A stretch of 64,000 bases of DNA from Lentiprolixibacter aurantiacus (GCF_026241225.1 NZ_JAPFQP010000001.1:186001-250000); one strand, 5' to 3'; numbered from the stretch's first letter, positions 8,436 to 16,900 are shown. Made by a program: numbers and translations. The notes: a model not told the origin generated them from the letters alone.

Positions 8436-9152
8436 ATGTATAATTTAATCCGAATACTTCTTGTCTGCAGTCTCGCCCTTCCTTTGGGCAGCGGCCACGC
8501 CCAGAACAAAACAGAAGGCCATTATACCTATAGATCCGGAGACTGGAACGGGATTGGCAAATGGTATATGGGTCGTGAGATTGCGCGGGTAATGGGGTAC
8601 CAGGGGATGAGCTGGCTGGAACGCCCGGAAAGGGAGAAAGAGGAAAGGACCTCTTTGCTACTAAAAAACATGAATATTCGCCCGGGAGATGCCATCGCGG
8701 ACATAGGAGCAGGATCAGGGTACCACGTATTTAAAATGGCTGATATGGCTAAAGACGGTGTGGTCTATGCAGTGGATATACAGGATGAAATGCTGGCCGA
8801 GATCAGACGAAAGATAAAAGATGGTGAAATTACCAATGTACAGCCCGTAAAGGGAAGTGAAAAGAGCGTAAACCTGCCCGAAAATTCCGTGGATAAAGTC
8901 CTAATAGTGGATGTATATCACGAGATCAGTTTTCCAAAGGAATTGAGCGCCTCGCTCTACAAGGCCATGAAGGCAGATGCCAAACTCTACCTCATTGAAT
9001 ACCGCGCAGAAGATGCCACAGTCCCCATAAAAAAGATCCATAAAATGTCCGAAGAACAGGCTGTCAGGGAAATGGCGGCTGCAGGCTTCAGGCTTGAGGA
9101 AAATATTGGGAATTTACCCTGGCAGCATTGCATGGTTTTCGTAAAAGAATGA
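8436..9152 (+). CDS. Exported class I SAM-dependent methyltransferase-like protein
   Basis: The 238-residue protein starts with a clear signal peptide (cleavage near residue 23, ...GSGHAQ), followed by a class I methyltransferase core. Motif I is IADIGAGSGY (87-96), the acidic strand-2 end is VYAVDIQ, and motif IV-like VDKVLIVDVYHEI follows. The core looks complete. A predicted periplasmic location is odd because SAM is cytoplasmic. Similar exported proteins occur in other Gram-negative bacteria, and their substrate is unknown to me. The gene stands alone, 91 bp after its upstream neighbour. Confidence 0.82.
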   Translation: MYNLIRILLVCSLALPLGSGHAQNKTEGHYTYRSGDWNGIGKWYMGREIARVMGYQGMSWLERPEREKEERTSLLLKNMNIRPGDAIADIGAGSGYHVFKMADMAKDGVVYAVDIQDEMLAEIRRKIKDGEITNVQPVKGSEKSVNLPENSVDKVLIVDVYHEISFPKELSASLYKAMKADAKLYLIEYRAEDATVPIKKIHKMSEEQAVREMAAAGFRLEENIGNLPWQHCMVFVKE

Positions 9153-9214
9153 GCCTTGAATTATCTGTTATTTTCCATGGGTAACGTATCTTAGTCCTAA
9201 GCATCATTATTTCC

Positions 9215-9940
9215 ATGAAAAAGATTCTCATCTTACAAATGCGCCCGGAAGATGCCACGGCAAACAGCGAGTTTGAAGCCATCATGCGTGTTGGCGGACT
9301 AAAGCCGGAAGAAGTACAGCGCGTAAGGCTGGAGCAGGGGATCCCCGACATCAAACTGAAAGACTATGCAGCCATAATCGTCGGAGGGAGCCCTTTTGAC
9401 CTGAGCACCCCTCCAGCTGACAAAAGTGAAACCCAAAAAAACATTGAAGCCTTTTTCAACAAACTTTTAGAGGAAGTTGTTCAGGTAGACTTCCCCTTCC
9501 TGGGCTGCTGCTCCGGGAACGGATTACTGGGAAAATTCTGTGGGGTCTCAATCTCCCGCACCTACTCAGAACCTATAGGCAGTGTAATGATCTCTGTAAC
9601 CGAAGAGGGTGCGGCAGACCCTTTGTTAAAAGGACTGCCGGATAGTTTTTTGGCAAGGGTGGGGCATAAAGAAGCCTGTGATACCATCCCTGATGAAGCC
9701 GTTCTGCTGGCCACCTCAGATCCCTGTCCGGTACAGATGTTTCGGATTAAAAAGAATATCTATGCTACGCAATTCCATCCTGAAGCTGATGCCCATGAAT
9801 TTATTATGCGGATTAAAACGTATAAGAATTTTGGATACTTCCCCCCGGAACAGGCAGAAGATCTGATTGCAGCTGCTTTGCAAATTAAGACGCCTAAACC
9901 CAAGGAAATACTAAAGCGTTTTGTAGCAGCCTACAAATGA
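9215..9940 (+). CDS. Class I glutamine amidotransferase-like protein (GMP synthase-type domain)
   Basis: A 241-residue single-domain protein. The nucleophile elbow is GCCSG (97-101; Cys99 as nucleophile in the GxCxG pattern), and QFHPEAD supplies His188 and Glu190 of the triad. The overall pattern, with IIVGGSPFDLS near residue 55 and FRIKKNIYATQFHPE, is that of the GMP-synthase-like stand-alone amidotransferases. These hydrolyse gamma-glutamyl amide bonds. No synthetase partner is encoded alongside. The true substrate could be a gamma-glutamyl compound. Confidence 0.85.
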   Translation: MKKILILQMRPEDATANSEFEAIMRVGGLKPEEVQRVRLEQGIPDIKLKDYAAIIVGGSPFDLSTPPADKSETQKNIEAFFNKLLEEVVQVDFPFLGCCSGNGLLGKFCGVSISRTYSEPIGSVMISVTEEGAADPLLKGLPDSFLARVGHKEACDTIPDEAVLLATSDPCPVQMFRIKKNIYATQFHPEADAHEFIMRIKTYKNFGYFPPEQAEDLIAAALQIKTPKPKEILKRFVAAYK

Positions 9941-9953
9941 TAAATGCATGATT

Positions 9954-9986
9954 TTGGGGATCCCTCTTACTAAAATGATACATTTG
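9954..9986 (+). promoter_or_regulatory. Bacteroidota-type promoter for the arsenosugar-type cluster
   Basis: TTG at 9954-9956 and TACATTTG at 9979-9986, separated by 22 bp, match the Bacteroidota vegetative promoter (-33 TTG, -7 TAnnTTTG). The spacer is at the long end of the accepted range. The box ends 23 bp before the ATG of the rhodanese gene, which would give a short leader of about 16 nt. The match is by eye only. Confidence 0.5.
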
Positions 9987-10009
9987 TTTTTCCTGTAATC
10001 TGACCTCAT

Positions 10010-10504
10010 ATGAGAAAATGGCTGGTTTTATTGCTCCTTCCCCTTATGGCCTCATGCCCGGGTAAACAAAGTATGGAGAGTGTACTGGACCTTTACAACA
10101 GTGAGTCTGTGCCCTATATTCAGGTCGACAAACTGGCTGAAGGAACAGAATATATCCTTTTAGATACCCGGGAAAGTGCAGAGTTTCAAGTAAGTCACCT
10201 GGACAATGCCCAATGGGTGGGTTACGATCAATTTGATATTGAGGAATTCCTTAAAAAATACCCGAATAAGGATGAGGCCCTGGTAGTATACTGCTCTATT
10301 GGGGTTCGTTCCGAAGACATTGGGGAGCAATTGCAGGATGCGGGTTATACCAACGTGAAAAACCTGTATGGTGGCATATTCGAATGGAAGAACAAAGGGT
10401 ACCCTGTTGTGGATACGCTGAAGGAAAAAACAGAAAAAGTACACGCCTACAGTAAGTATTGGGGCCGGTTACTGACTAATGCCGAAAAAGTGTATTCGCC
10501 TTAA
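10010..10504 (+). CDS. Rhodanese-like domain lipoprotein
   Basis: A 164-residue protein with a lipoprotein signal peptide (LMASC, Cys16) and one rhodanese domain. LDTRESAEFQVSHLDNA carries the usual Asp-x-Arg and His-Leu features. The active loop is CSIGVR (95-100) with Cys95 as the persulfide- or arsenate-reactive cysteine. It heads a run of overlapping genes with arsenosugar-type functions. Single-domain rhodaneses of this kind can transfer sulfur or act like Cdc25/arsenate reductases, so a role in arsenic or thiol chemistry is plausible but not shown. Confidence 0.88.
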   Translation: MRKWLVLLLLPLMASCPGKQSMESVLDLYNSESVPYIQVDKLAEGTEYILLDTRESAEFQVSHLDNAQWVGYDQFDIEEFLKKYPNKDEALVVYCSIGVRSEDIGEQLQDAGYTNVKNLYGGIFEWKNKGYPVVDTLKEKTEKVHAYSKYWGRLLTNAEKVYSP

Positions 10505-10514
10505 TACTCGTAAA

Positions 10515-11135
10515 TTGGAAAAGGATAACCTGCTGCTTATTTTCACAAGAAATCCGGAACTGGGTAAATGCAAAACCCGGCTTGCATCCGTAATAGGTAA
10601 CGAAAGTGCCCTTGAAATCTATAAATTCCTGCTGGCTCGGACATCAGAAATTACAAAGGGTCTGGAAGCAGATAAGGCCGTTTTCTATTCCGATAATGTG
10701 GTGGTGGATGATCTCTGGGACAATCAACATTACAACAAAAGGGAACAGCGGGGTCAAGACCTTGGGGAACGTATGCTAAACGCCTTCCAATGGGGCTTTG
10801 AACAGGGTTATCAAAAAATCCTCATTATAGGCAGTGACCTGTACGACCTGAGTTCGGAAGACCTGAAAACAGCATTTAAGGCACTCGAAAAGAACGAGTT
10901 TGTAATTGGCCCTGCTTCAGACGGAGGCTACTACCTGCTGGGGATGAAACAGCTGAAAAAAGAGCTTTTCCAGGATAAATCCTGGGGAAAGGCCTCTGTT
11001 TTGGAGGATACGCTGAAAGATCTTAAAGGTCAAAGCCTGCAACTCCTGGAGATCAGAAATGATGTAGACCTTTACGAAGACATAAAAGACATAGATGTAT
11101 TCCAGAAATTTCTAAAGAAAACATATGACCAGTAA
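10515..11135 (+). CDS. rSAM/selenodomain-associated transferase 1 (TIGR04282, DUF2064)
   Basis: The protein of about 206 residues has the nucleotide-diphospho-sugar transferase-like pattern of the TIGR04282/DUF2064 family: LLLIFTRNPELGKCKTRLA at the N terminus, GSDLYDLSSEDL in the middle and GPASDGGYYLLGM as the sugar-nucleotide-binding loop. The family is linked to arsenosugar and rSAM/selenodomain clusters. I chose the TTG at 10515, which gives the usual N terminus just before the first strand. An ATG at 10479 would add 12 residues and overlap the rhodanese gene by 26 bp. The end overlaps the next gene by 11 bp. Confidence 0.87.
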   Translation: MEKDNLLLIFTRNPELGKCKTRLASVIGNESALEIYKFLLARTSEITKGLEADKAVFYSDNVVVDDLWDNQHYNKREQRGQDLGERMLNAFQWGFEQGYQKILIIGSDLYDLSSEDLKTAFKALEKNEFVIGPASDGGYYLLGMKQLKKELFQDKSWGKASVLEDTLKDLKGQSLQLLEIRNDVDLYEDIKDIDVFQKFLKKTYDQ

Positions 11136-11940
11136 ACAACTACAGGAGTCTGTTTCCTACCTGAGAAAAAAAGGGTTTGAAAATCCGGAAATCGGAATCG
11201 TATTGGGAACCGGTTTGGGACAAATGGTAGACGAGATAGAATCACCTATTGTTGCTCACTATCACAATATTCCATTCTTTCCGCTGGCCACAGTAGAATT
11301 CCATTCAGGAAAGCTGATTTTCGGTACATTGATGGGCAAAAAGGTAGTAATGATGTCCGGACGTTTCCATTTGTATGAGGGCTATGCTTTTACCGATGTT
11401 ACATATCCCATCCGGGTAATGAGGCTGCTGGGAATACAAAAGCTCTTTATCTCCAATGCCGCCGGAGCAGTAAACCTCAACTTCAAAAAAGGAGATATCA
11501 TGCTGATAGACGACCACATAAACCTTCAGGGTGGCTCCCCTTTGGCCTTTAAGAATGTGGCGGAATTCGGGGATCGATTTGTGGATATGAGCCAGCCCTA
11601 TGATGTGGAAATGAAGAAAAAAGTAGTCGAAATAGCAAAAAAGGAAAACATTTCACTACAGCAGGGTGTATATGCTGCAGTAGTAGGTCCACAACTGGAA
11701 TCCAGGGCAGAATACCGCATGTTGAAAATAATAGGCGCTGATGCCGTAGGAATGAGCACCGTACCCGAAGTAATTGTTGCAAACCACTTACGATTGCCGG
11801 TTATAGCGGTATCCGTTCTAACGGATGAATGCGATCCGGATAATCTTGAGCCAGTCAATATCAAAGAAATACTGGATGTAGCGGCCAAAACGGAGCCGAA
11901 AATGATAAAACTATTTAAAGAACTGATCAGAGAACTATGA
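11125..11940 (+). CDS. Purine nucleoside phosphorylase, trimeric type
   Basis: A 271-residue enzyme of the PNP/MTAP family. The phosphate- and nucleoside-binding motifs are all visible: GIVLGTGLG near residue 25, VEFHSGKL, MMSGRFHLYEGY, ISNAAGAVN, and the purine-site block GPQLESRAEYRMLKIIGADAVGMS. It cleaves purine nucleosides with phosphate to give the base and (deoxy)ribose 1-phosphate. Here it is embedded, with overlapping start and stop codons, between a TIGR04282 transferase and ArsM. Its physiological substrate may therefore be an adenosine derivative made by the arsenosugar pathway rather than a common nucleoside. That last point is inference. Confidence 0.92.
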   Translation: MTSKQLQESVSYLRKKGFENPEIGIVLGTGLGQMVDEIESPIVAHYHNIPFFPLATVEFHSGKLIFGTLMGKKVVMMSGRFHLYEGYAFTDVTYPIRVMRLLGIQKLFISNAAGAVNLNFKKGDIMLIDDHINLQGGSPLAFKNVAEFGDRFVDMSQPYDVEMKKKVVEIAKKENISLQQGVYAAVVGPQLESRAEYRMLKIIGADAVGMSTVPEVIVANHLRLPVIAVSVLTDECDPDNLEPVNIKEILDVAAKTEPKMIKLFKELIREL

Positions 11941-12902
11941 GTTATTTAGAAACTACCAAAAATGTTTATAAAGAAGCTGCCCTGACCCCGGACGTAGGCT
12001 TGTGCTGTACAACCAATCCCGTATGGCAGTTCCCGGGTTTGTCCATTCCAACAATTATGCAGGAAATGAACTATGGCTGTGGCAGCACCGTATCTGCACA
12101 AGACCTCATCAACAACCCAAAGGTTCTTTACGTAGGTGTTGGCGGGGGAATGGAACTGCTACAGTTCTCCTATTTCTCCAGGCAGAAGGAGGGCGTAATT
12201 GGGGTTGACCCGGTTGATGAAATGCTTCAGGCCTCCAGGGATAATTTTAAGGTGGCAGAATCTGAAAATAAATGGTTCAAAAGCGACTTTGTAAAACTCA
12301 TTAAAGGTGATGCCCTTGATCTCCCAATAGAAAGCGAGAGCATAGATGTGGCGGCCCAGAACTGCCTGTTCAACATCTTCAAGACCGAAGACCTCAAAAA
12401 GGCAATCGGTGAAATGTACCGGGTATTGAAACCCCATGGCAGGCTGGTTATGAGCGATCCGGTCTGCGATACTCCAATGAATGATGAACTGCGCAACGAC
12501 GACAGGCTCAGGGCCCTTTGCTTAAGTGGGAGTATCCCCGTAAAAGAGTATATCAAAATGCTAACAGATGCGGGATTCGGGACTATTGAGATTCGGGCCA
12601 GGCGTTCATACAGGGTGCTCTCCCCCAATCACTACCCCACGGATGAGCTGATCCACATAGAATCCATTGAGATAGCGGCGATCAAAGATCCCATGCCGGA
12701 AGACGGCCCTTGTGTATTCACGGGTAAAACGGCCATTTATTATGGGGATGAGGAATACCTCGATGATGGAAAGGGACATGTTTTGGTCCAGAACCAGCCC
12801 CTTGCTGTTTGCGATAAAACGGCGGCTGCACTGGCCGAGGCCAGTAACCAGATCCACATCAGTGAAAGCACCTGGCACTACAATGGTGGTGGATGCTGCT
12901 AA
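11937..12902 (+). CDS. arsM: Arsenosugar-type arsenite methyltransferase ArsM
   Basis: The 321-residue protein has a class I methyltransferase core (LYVGVGGGMELL at 64-75, then GVDPVDEML) and the cysteines of arsenite methyltransferases. These are an N-terminal CC pair (23-24), Cys48 in MNYGCGS, Cys143 in AQNCLFNIF, which replaces the family's SNCV motif, and Cys195 in ALCLSGSI. A GGGCC tail ends the protein, a typical metal-binding finish. It would transfer methyl groups from SAM to trivalent arsenic in the cytoplasm. Its ATG overlaps the stop of the phosphorylase gene (ATGA). The usual partner, the radical SAM protein ArsS, is not found in this window. Confidence 0.9.
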   Translation: MSYLETTKNVYKEAALTPDVGLCCTTNPVWQFPGLSIPTIMQEMNYGCGSTVSAQDLINNPKVLYVGVGGGMELLQFSYFSRQKEGVIGVDPVDEMLQASRDNFKVAESENKWFKSDFVKLIKGDALDLPIESESIDVAAQNCLFNIFKTEDLKKAIGEMYRVLKPHGRLVMSDPVCDTPMNDELRNDDRLRALCLSGSIPVKEYIKMLTDAGFGTIEIRARRSYRVLSPNHYPTDELIHIESIEIAAIKDPMPEDGPCVFTGKTAIYYGDEEYLDDGKGHVLVQNQPLAVCDKTAAALAEASNQIHISESTWHYNGGGCC

Positions 12903-12948
12903 ATGTTTACAGTAAAAAGCCAAAAATAATTAGCTGCAGGGATATTCT

Positions 12949-13692
12949 ATGAACCAAAAAGGAATTTACTTTCTTCTTTTTTGTGTGTTTTTTAATGCAT
13001 TCTCACCTTTATCCCTTACTGCCCAGGATACAACCGAAAAAAGCACTACAATCAGCCATAAGCTTTGGGGAGAGCTTTTGGAAAAACACGTAGATGAGCA
13101 CGGCAATGTAGATTATTACTCGTTCAGGAAAAACATCGATATCCTGGATAAATATCTGCAGTACCTGGCATTAAATGAACCACTGGACAACTGGAGCAGA
13201 GCAGATAGCCTGGCATATTACATCAACCTCTACAATGCTGCCACGGTGAAACTCATTTTACAGCATTACGCGGTGGGCAGTATACAAGAAATAAAACAGC
13301 CCTGGGGCAGAAAATGGATCAGGGTAGGCGAGCATGAGCTTTCGCTCAATCAGATTGAGCATAAGATCTTAAGAAAAATGCATGAACCGCGAATTCATTT
13401 TGCCATCAATTGTGCTTCTGCCTCCTGTCCGAAATTGCTGAACATCCCCTTTGCAGCCCAAAACATAGAAGAACAACTGGAACAGGCAACCCATGCATTT
13501 ATCAATGATCCTCAAAAAAATCAAATCAACCCGGATAGTATTGTGCTTTCGGCCTTGTTTAAATGGTACAAAAACGATTTTACGGAAAATGGGAGCTTAC
13601 TGGGTTATATTAGCAGGTATACCGGTATATCCTATCCGAAAAATGCTAAAATTAAATACCTGAAGTACAACTGGAGTCTCAATGCACAGTAA
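12949..13692 (+). CDS. DUF547 domain protein, exported
   Basis: A 247-residue protein with a signal peptide (cleavage near ...SLTAQD, residue 26) and a full DUF547 domain. The hallmark NCASASCPKL is near residues 153-162, and earlier blocks YYINLYNAATVKLIL and LNQIEHKILRKM fit the same family. The biochemical role of DUF547 is not known to me. In this family it recurs in operons with TIGR04283 glycosyltransferases and ArsM, as here: it lies 46 bp after arsM and overlaps the following glycosyltransferase by 11 bp. Confidence 0.9.
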   Translation: MNQKGIYFLLFCVFFNAFSPLSLTAQDTTEKSTTISHKLWGELLEKHVDEHGNVDYYSFRKNIDILDKYLQYLALNEPLDNWSRADSLAYYINLYNAATVKLILQHYAVGSIQEIKQPWGRKWIRVGEHELSLNQIEHKILRKMHEPRIHFAINCASASCPKLLNIPFAAQNIEEQLEQATHAFINDPQKNQINPDSIVLSALFKWYKNDFTENGSLLGYISRYTGISYPKNAKIKYLKYNWSLNAQ

Positions 13693-14386
13693 CCAGCCCC
13701 AAATCAGTGTCATTATACCGGTTCTTAATGAGGAAGACCTGGTAATAACACAGCACAGGGCTATTAAGGAAGCCTCCACTACCAACAGGCCGCTTGAGAT
13801 TATTTATGTAGACGGGGGAAGCACGGACCAGACAATAGTCAAAACCAAAGAACTGCAGGCTCGATTATTGCATTCAGACAGGGGGAGGGCAAAACAAATG
13901 AACCTTGGAGCAGAAGAAGCAAGAGGTGATATCCTGTATTTCCTGCATGCAGACACATTACCTCCAAAAGGCTTTGACCAGTCCATTATCGACGCGGCTG
14001 ATAATGGCGTAAAAGCAGGGTCTTTCCGAATGAAATTTGATAGCAACAGTACCTTTTTGCGCTTTTTTGCCTGGTTTACCCGCTTTAACCATTGGCTCTG
14101 CAGGGGGGGTGACCAGTCGATCTTCATTAGCAAGGACTATTTTAAAACCTCCGGGGGGTTTGATGAGGACTATATGATTTATGAAGACCTCGAGTTTATA
14201 AAAAGGCTTTACCGCCAGGGTCTTTTTAAAGTGTTGCCGGATTACGTGGTTACCTCGGCTCGTAAATACAACCAATTAGGAAAATACCGTTTGCAGTATC
14301 ACTTTGCAGTCATACACCTTAAAAATTACCTGGGTAAATCTCCCGAAGAAATATATGACTATTACAAACGGTACATTCAGTCATAA
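13682..14386 (+). CDS. rSAM/selenodomain-associated glycosyltransferase 2 (TIGR04283)
   Basis: A 234-residue GT2-fold transferase. Visible motifs are ISVIIPVLNEEDLV (nucleotide binding), YVDGGSTDQT, FLHADTLPP (the His-x-Asp form of the metal-binding DxD) and GGDQSIFISKDYF followed by YEDLEFIKRL. This is the pattern of the TIGR04283 family, found with ArsM and ArsS, and probably attaches a sugar or alcohol to the arsenosugar or another small aglycone. The ATG overlaps the end of the DUF547 gene. The gene converges on a minus-strand lipoprotein gene 16 bp away, so this block of the transcript probably ends here. Confidence 0.9.
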   Translation: MHSNQPQISVIIPVLNEEDLVITQHRAIKEASTTNRPLEIIYVDGGSTDQTIVKTKELQARLLHSDRGRAKQMNLGAEEARGDILYFLHADTLPPKGFDQSIIDAADNGVKAGSFRMKFDSNSTFLRFFAWFTRFNHWLCRGGDQSIFISKDYFKTSGGFDEDYMIYEDLEFIKRLYRQGLFKVLPDYVVTSARKYNQLGKYRLQYHFAVIHLKNYLGKSPEEIYDYYKRYIQS

Positions 14387-14402
14387 CAGGCCATTGGTAA
14401 TC

Positions 14403-15404
14403 CTAAAAAGCCTTATAAAAAAGGCGGATTATTTCTTCAGCCGGCTTGTTCTGTGGCGTAAAACGGTTATCCTGATTTCCTCCGGCTCTGTCGTGGTGAA
14501 TAAACCATTTCCAGATAAATCCCCCGGCAAACCAGTCTTCTGACCAGAATTCTTCAAAAATGGCCTTTTTGGCATTCACCTGACCCTCCAGATTTACAGC
14601 CTCTTCAGTGCGGTCTACCAGCCAGGGTTTCTTTGCCGTGTAATCCATACTTCGATACCCAAATTCCGTAAATAGAATGGGCTTTCCGGTCTGTTCGGCG
14701 ATTTCCTCGATTTTAGTTTTCCAGGGTTGCCAGCCAGCTTTCAGGGCTTCTACTGAGGGTGTTTTTTCTTCTGAAAGGGGAAAATAGGCGTCAATGCCAA
14801 CATAGTCCAGCAAGGACCAGAAAGGTGTCCTTTTGTATTCGTCCCAGTTTGCGGCATAGGTGAGACTACCCTTGTATATATTCCTGATCTTCCCCACCAG
14901 TTGAGTCCAGAATTGGGGACGGGCCTTTATAAATTCTTCCAGTTCTGTGCCAATGCAAAATATCTCTACCCGCGTATCCTGGGCCAGTTGCGCATAGGTA
15001 AGTATAAACCTTTCATAAGATTCCTCCAGGATCTTCCAGTCGTCCTCGGTAGCCATCCTGAGGTCTCCTGTAAATTCCCCTCGCCAGATCCAGATCTGGG
15101 GTTTCAGCATGATCTTAAGCTTGTTGCGCCTGAGCAGCTCAATGTATTGCCTGGCACCCTGTTTAGTTTCACCAAACCACTGACGATCTGTGTCAAAAAT
15201 TATTTCAGGTGAAGAGAGATTGCGGATAAACCCGAAAGGCATAACCGCCGCATGATCGGCAAAAACATCCAAAACAGCCTCCACATGCTCCTGTGAAGCT
15301 TCGTCACGGGAAGCAACAAAACTTACCCCGTTTATCTTACCCACAAACTGACTGCTGCATGACATGTGCAGTATAAATACGATAAGTAGTCCTAGCTTTT
15401 TCAC
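14403..15404 (-). CDS. GH113-like glycoside hydrolase lipoprotein
   Basis: The 333-residue protein has a lipoprotein signal (ILHMSC, Cys16) and a TIM-barrel glycosidase body like the GH113 beta-mannanase family. FCIGTELEEF places the acid/base Glu at 154, and ILFTEFGYRS places the nucleophile Glu at 247. Aromatic residues (IWIWRGEF, GGFIWKWF) would line a sugar cleft. Length and motif spacing fit clan A glycosidases. The substrate is not certain; many Bacteroidota homologues are annotated only as GH113 or TIM-barrel proteins. It lies on the opposite strand inside the arsenosugar/redox block, which suggests an independent gene. Confidence 0.8.
   Translation of the reverse strand: MKKLGLLIVFILHMSCSSQFVGKINGVSFVASRDEASQEHVEAVLDVFADHAAVMPFGFIRNLSSPEIIFDTDRQWFGETKQGARQYIELLRRNKLKIMLKPQIWIWRGEFTGDLRMATEDDWKILEESYERFILTYAQLAQDTRVEIFCIGTELEEFIKARPQFWTQLVGKIRNIYKGSLTYAANWDEYKRTPFWSLLDYVGIDAYFPLSEEKTPSVEALKAGWQPWKTKIEEIAEQTGKPILFTEFGYRSMDYTAKKPWLVDRTEEAVNLEGQVNAKKAIFEEFWSEDWFAGGFIWKWFIHHDRAGGNQDNRFTPQNKPAEEIIRLFYKAF
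14405..14425 (-). terminator. Weak intrinsic terminator of the GH113-like gene
   Basis: Read on the minus strand, GCCTT (14425-14421) and AAGGC (14414-14410) form a 5-bp stem with a 6-base loop, followed by a run of five T that ends in the gene's own stop codon. The stem is short and overlaps the coding end, so this is a marginal call. The run of A on the plus strand gives little support for termination in the other direction. Confidence 0.3.
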
Positions 15405-15426
15405 GATCTTACCAGAGGATTCCTAC

Positions 15427-15434
15427 CAAATTTA
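15427..15434 (-). promoter_or_regulatory. -7 element upstream of the GH113-like gene
   Basis: The minus strand reads TAAATTTG, an exact TAnnTTTG -7 box, ending 22 bp before the ATG at 15404. No clear TTG lies at the -33 distance; the region there is A/T-rich. Listed as a likely but incomplete promoter. Confidence 0.35.
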
Positions 15435-15525
15435 GGAAATCAAAAAAAAACAGAAAGTTAAAATTAGGCTTGCTGTTAAGTTCTTAACTTTAGGAACGAC
15501 ATAAAGAAAACAACCCAGGGAAGGC

Positions 15526-16872
15526 ATGGAACACATTATCATAATTGGTAACGGCATCGCAGGAGTAACCGCTGCCCGTCATATCCGCAAATTATCCGAC
15601 AAGCGAATAACCATCATTTCGGCAGAAACGGATTATTTCTTTTCCCGGACAGCACTCATGTACGTATACATGGGCCACATGAAATTTGAACACATCAAGC
15701 CTTATGAAGACAGTTTTTGGGACAAAAACCGCATAGATCTTGTACGGGGCTATGTTACCCGGGTTGATCCGGAGAAGAAAACCCTGACAGTAGGAAGTTC
15801 AAAGGAGTTTAGTTTTGATAAACTTATTATTGCAACTGGTTCCAAACCCAACAAATTTGGCTGGCCCGGAGAGGATTTAGAAGGTGTACAGGGATTGTAC
15901 TCCAAACAGGACCTCGACCTCCTGGAAAGCAATGCTCCCAACAATCAGATTTGCAAGCGAGCCGTAATTGTTGGAGGAGGACTGATCGGGATAGAACTGG
16001 CAGAAATGCTAAGGACAAGGAATATCCCGGTTACTTTTCTGGTCCGTGAAAAGAGTTTCTGGGATGGTGTATTACCCGATGGTGAATCCCAAATGATCAA
16101 TGAGCATATCAGGGAACACCATATTGATCTGAGGCTGGGAACTAATCTGGTGGAAATACTCTCTGATGACCATGGCAGGGCAAAGGCCGTTGTAACAGAT
16201 AAAGGGGATACCATTGCCTGTAATTTAGTGGGGCTTACCCCGGGCGTAACCCCAAATGTGGAATTCCTAAAAGATTCCGGCATTGAACTGGGACGGGGGG
16301 TTCTGGTTAACCGGTACCTGGAAACCAGTCGCCCTGACATCTACGCAATCGGGGACTGTGCCGAACAGCGAAGGGCGATCGACAGGAGGCGCCCCATTGA
16401 AGCGGTCTGGTATACGGGCAGAATGATGGGTGAAACCCTAGCCCAAACCATTTGCAATAATCGTATTCCATACAACCCCGGACACTGGTTCAACTCGGCC
16501 AAATTTTTCGACATCGAATACCAGACCTATGGCTGGGTTTTCAGCAACCGCAATAAATCTGAAGATGAATTGCATTTTCATTGGAGGCATACGCAGGAAA
16601 AGGTCTGCGTAACCCTGGCATACCAAAGAGATAATCGTCAATTTCTTGGGATTAACACCTTTGGAATCCGGATGCGGCATGAGGTCTTTGACCGGTGGCT
16701 GAATGAAAAACGTTCCGTGGAACACGTTATGGAATACCTGGCCGATGCCAATTTTGATCCTGAGTTCTACAAGACTTATGAAAAGCAGATCCTGGACCAT
16801 TTCAATAAACAAATGGGAACACAATTAAAACCGGCTAAAAGAAGCCTAAAGCGAGTATTTCAACTATCGTAA
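15526..16872 (+). CDS. FAD/NAD(P)-dependent oxidoreductase (pyridine nucleotide-disulfide type)
   Basis: A 448-residue flavoprotein. IIIGNGIAGVTAARH (from residue 4) binds FAD, AVIVGGGLIGIELAEML (about 146-163) binds NAD(P)H, and PDIYAIGDCAE is the second FAD contact. The core resembles rubredoxin/ferredoxin reductases and the front part of nitrite reductases, with no redox-active disulfide. An unusual C-terminal extension of about 130 residues, rich in Trp, His and charged residues, replaces the usual dimerisation domain. It is followed 28 bp later by a membrane polyferredoxin, so the pair may carry electrons between NAD(P)H and the membrane. The electron acceptor is not known. Confidence 0.88.
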   Translation: MEHIIIIGNGIAGVTAARHIRKLSDKRITIISAETDYFFSRTALMYVYMGHMKFEHIKPYEDSFWDKNRIDLVRGYVTRVDPEKKTLTVGSSKEFSFDKLIIATGSKPNKFGWPGEDLEGVQGLYSKQDLDLLESNAPNNQICKRAVIVGGGLIGIELAEMLRTRNIPVTFLVREKSFWDGVLPDGESQMINEHIREHHIDLRLGTNLVEILSDDHGRAKAVVTDKGDTIACNLVGLTPGVTPNVEFLKDSGIELGRGVLVNRYLETSRPDIYAIGDCAEQRRAIDRRRPIEAVWYTGRMMGETLAQTICNNRIPYNPGHWFNSAKFFDIEYQTYGWVFSNRNKSEDELHFHWRHTQEKVCVTLAYQRDNRQFLGINTFGIRMRHEVFDRWLNEKRSVEHVMEYLADANFDPEFYKTYEKQILDHFNKQMGTQLKPAKRSLKRVFQLS

Positions 16873-16900
16873 CTCCGATCTAACCCATAATCAGAACACG

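Noticed and set aside
14403-15404. GH113-like gene as a recent insertion into the arsenosugar cluster
   Set aside because: It lies on the opposite strand between related genes, but base composition and codon use look like the neighbours and no direct or inverted repeats flank it.
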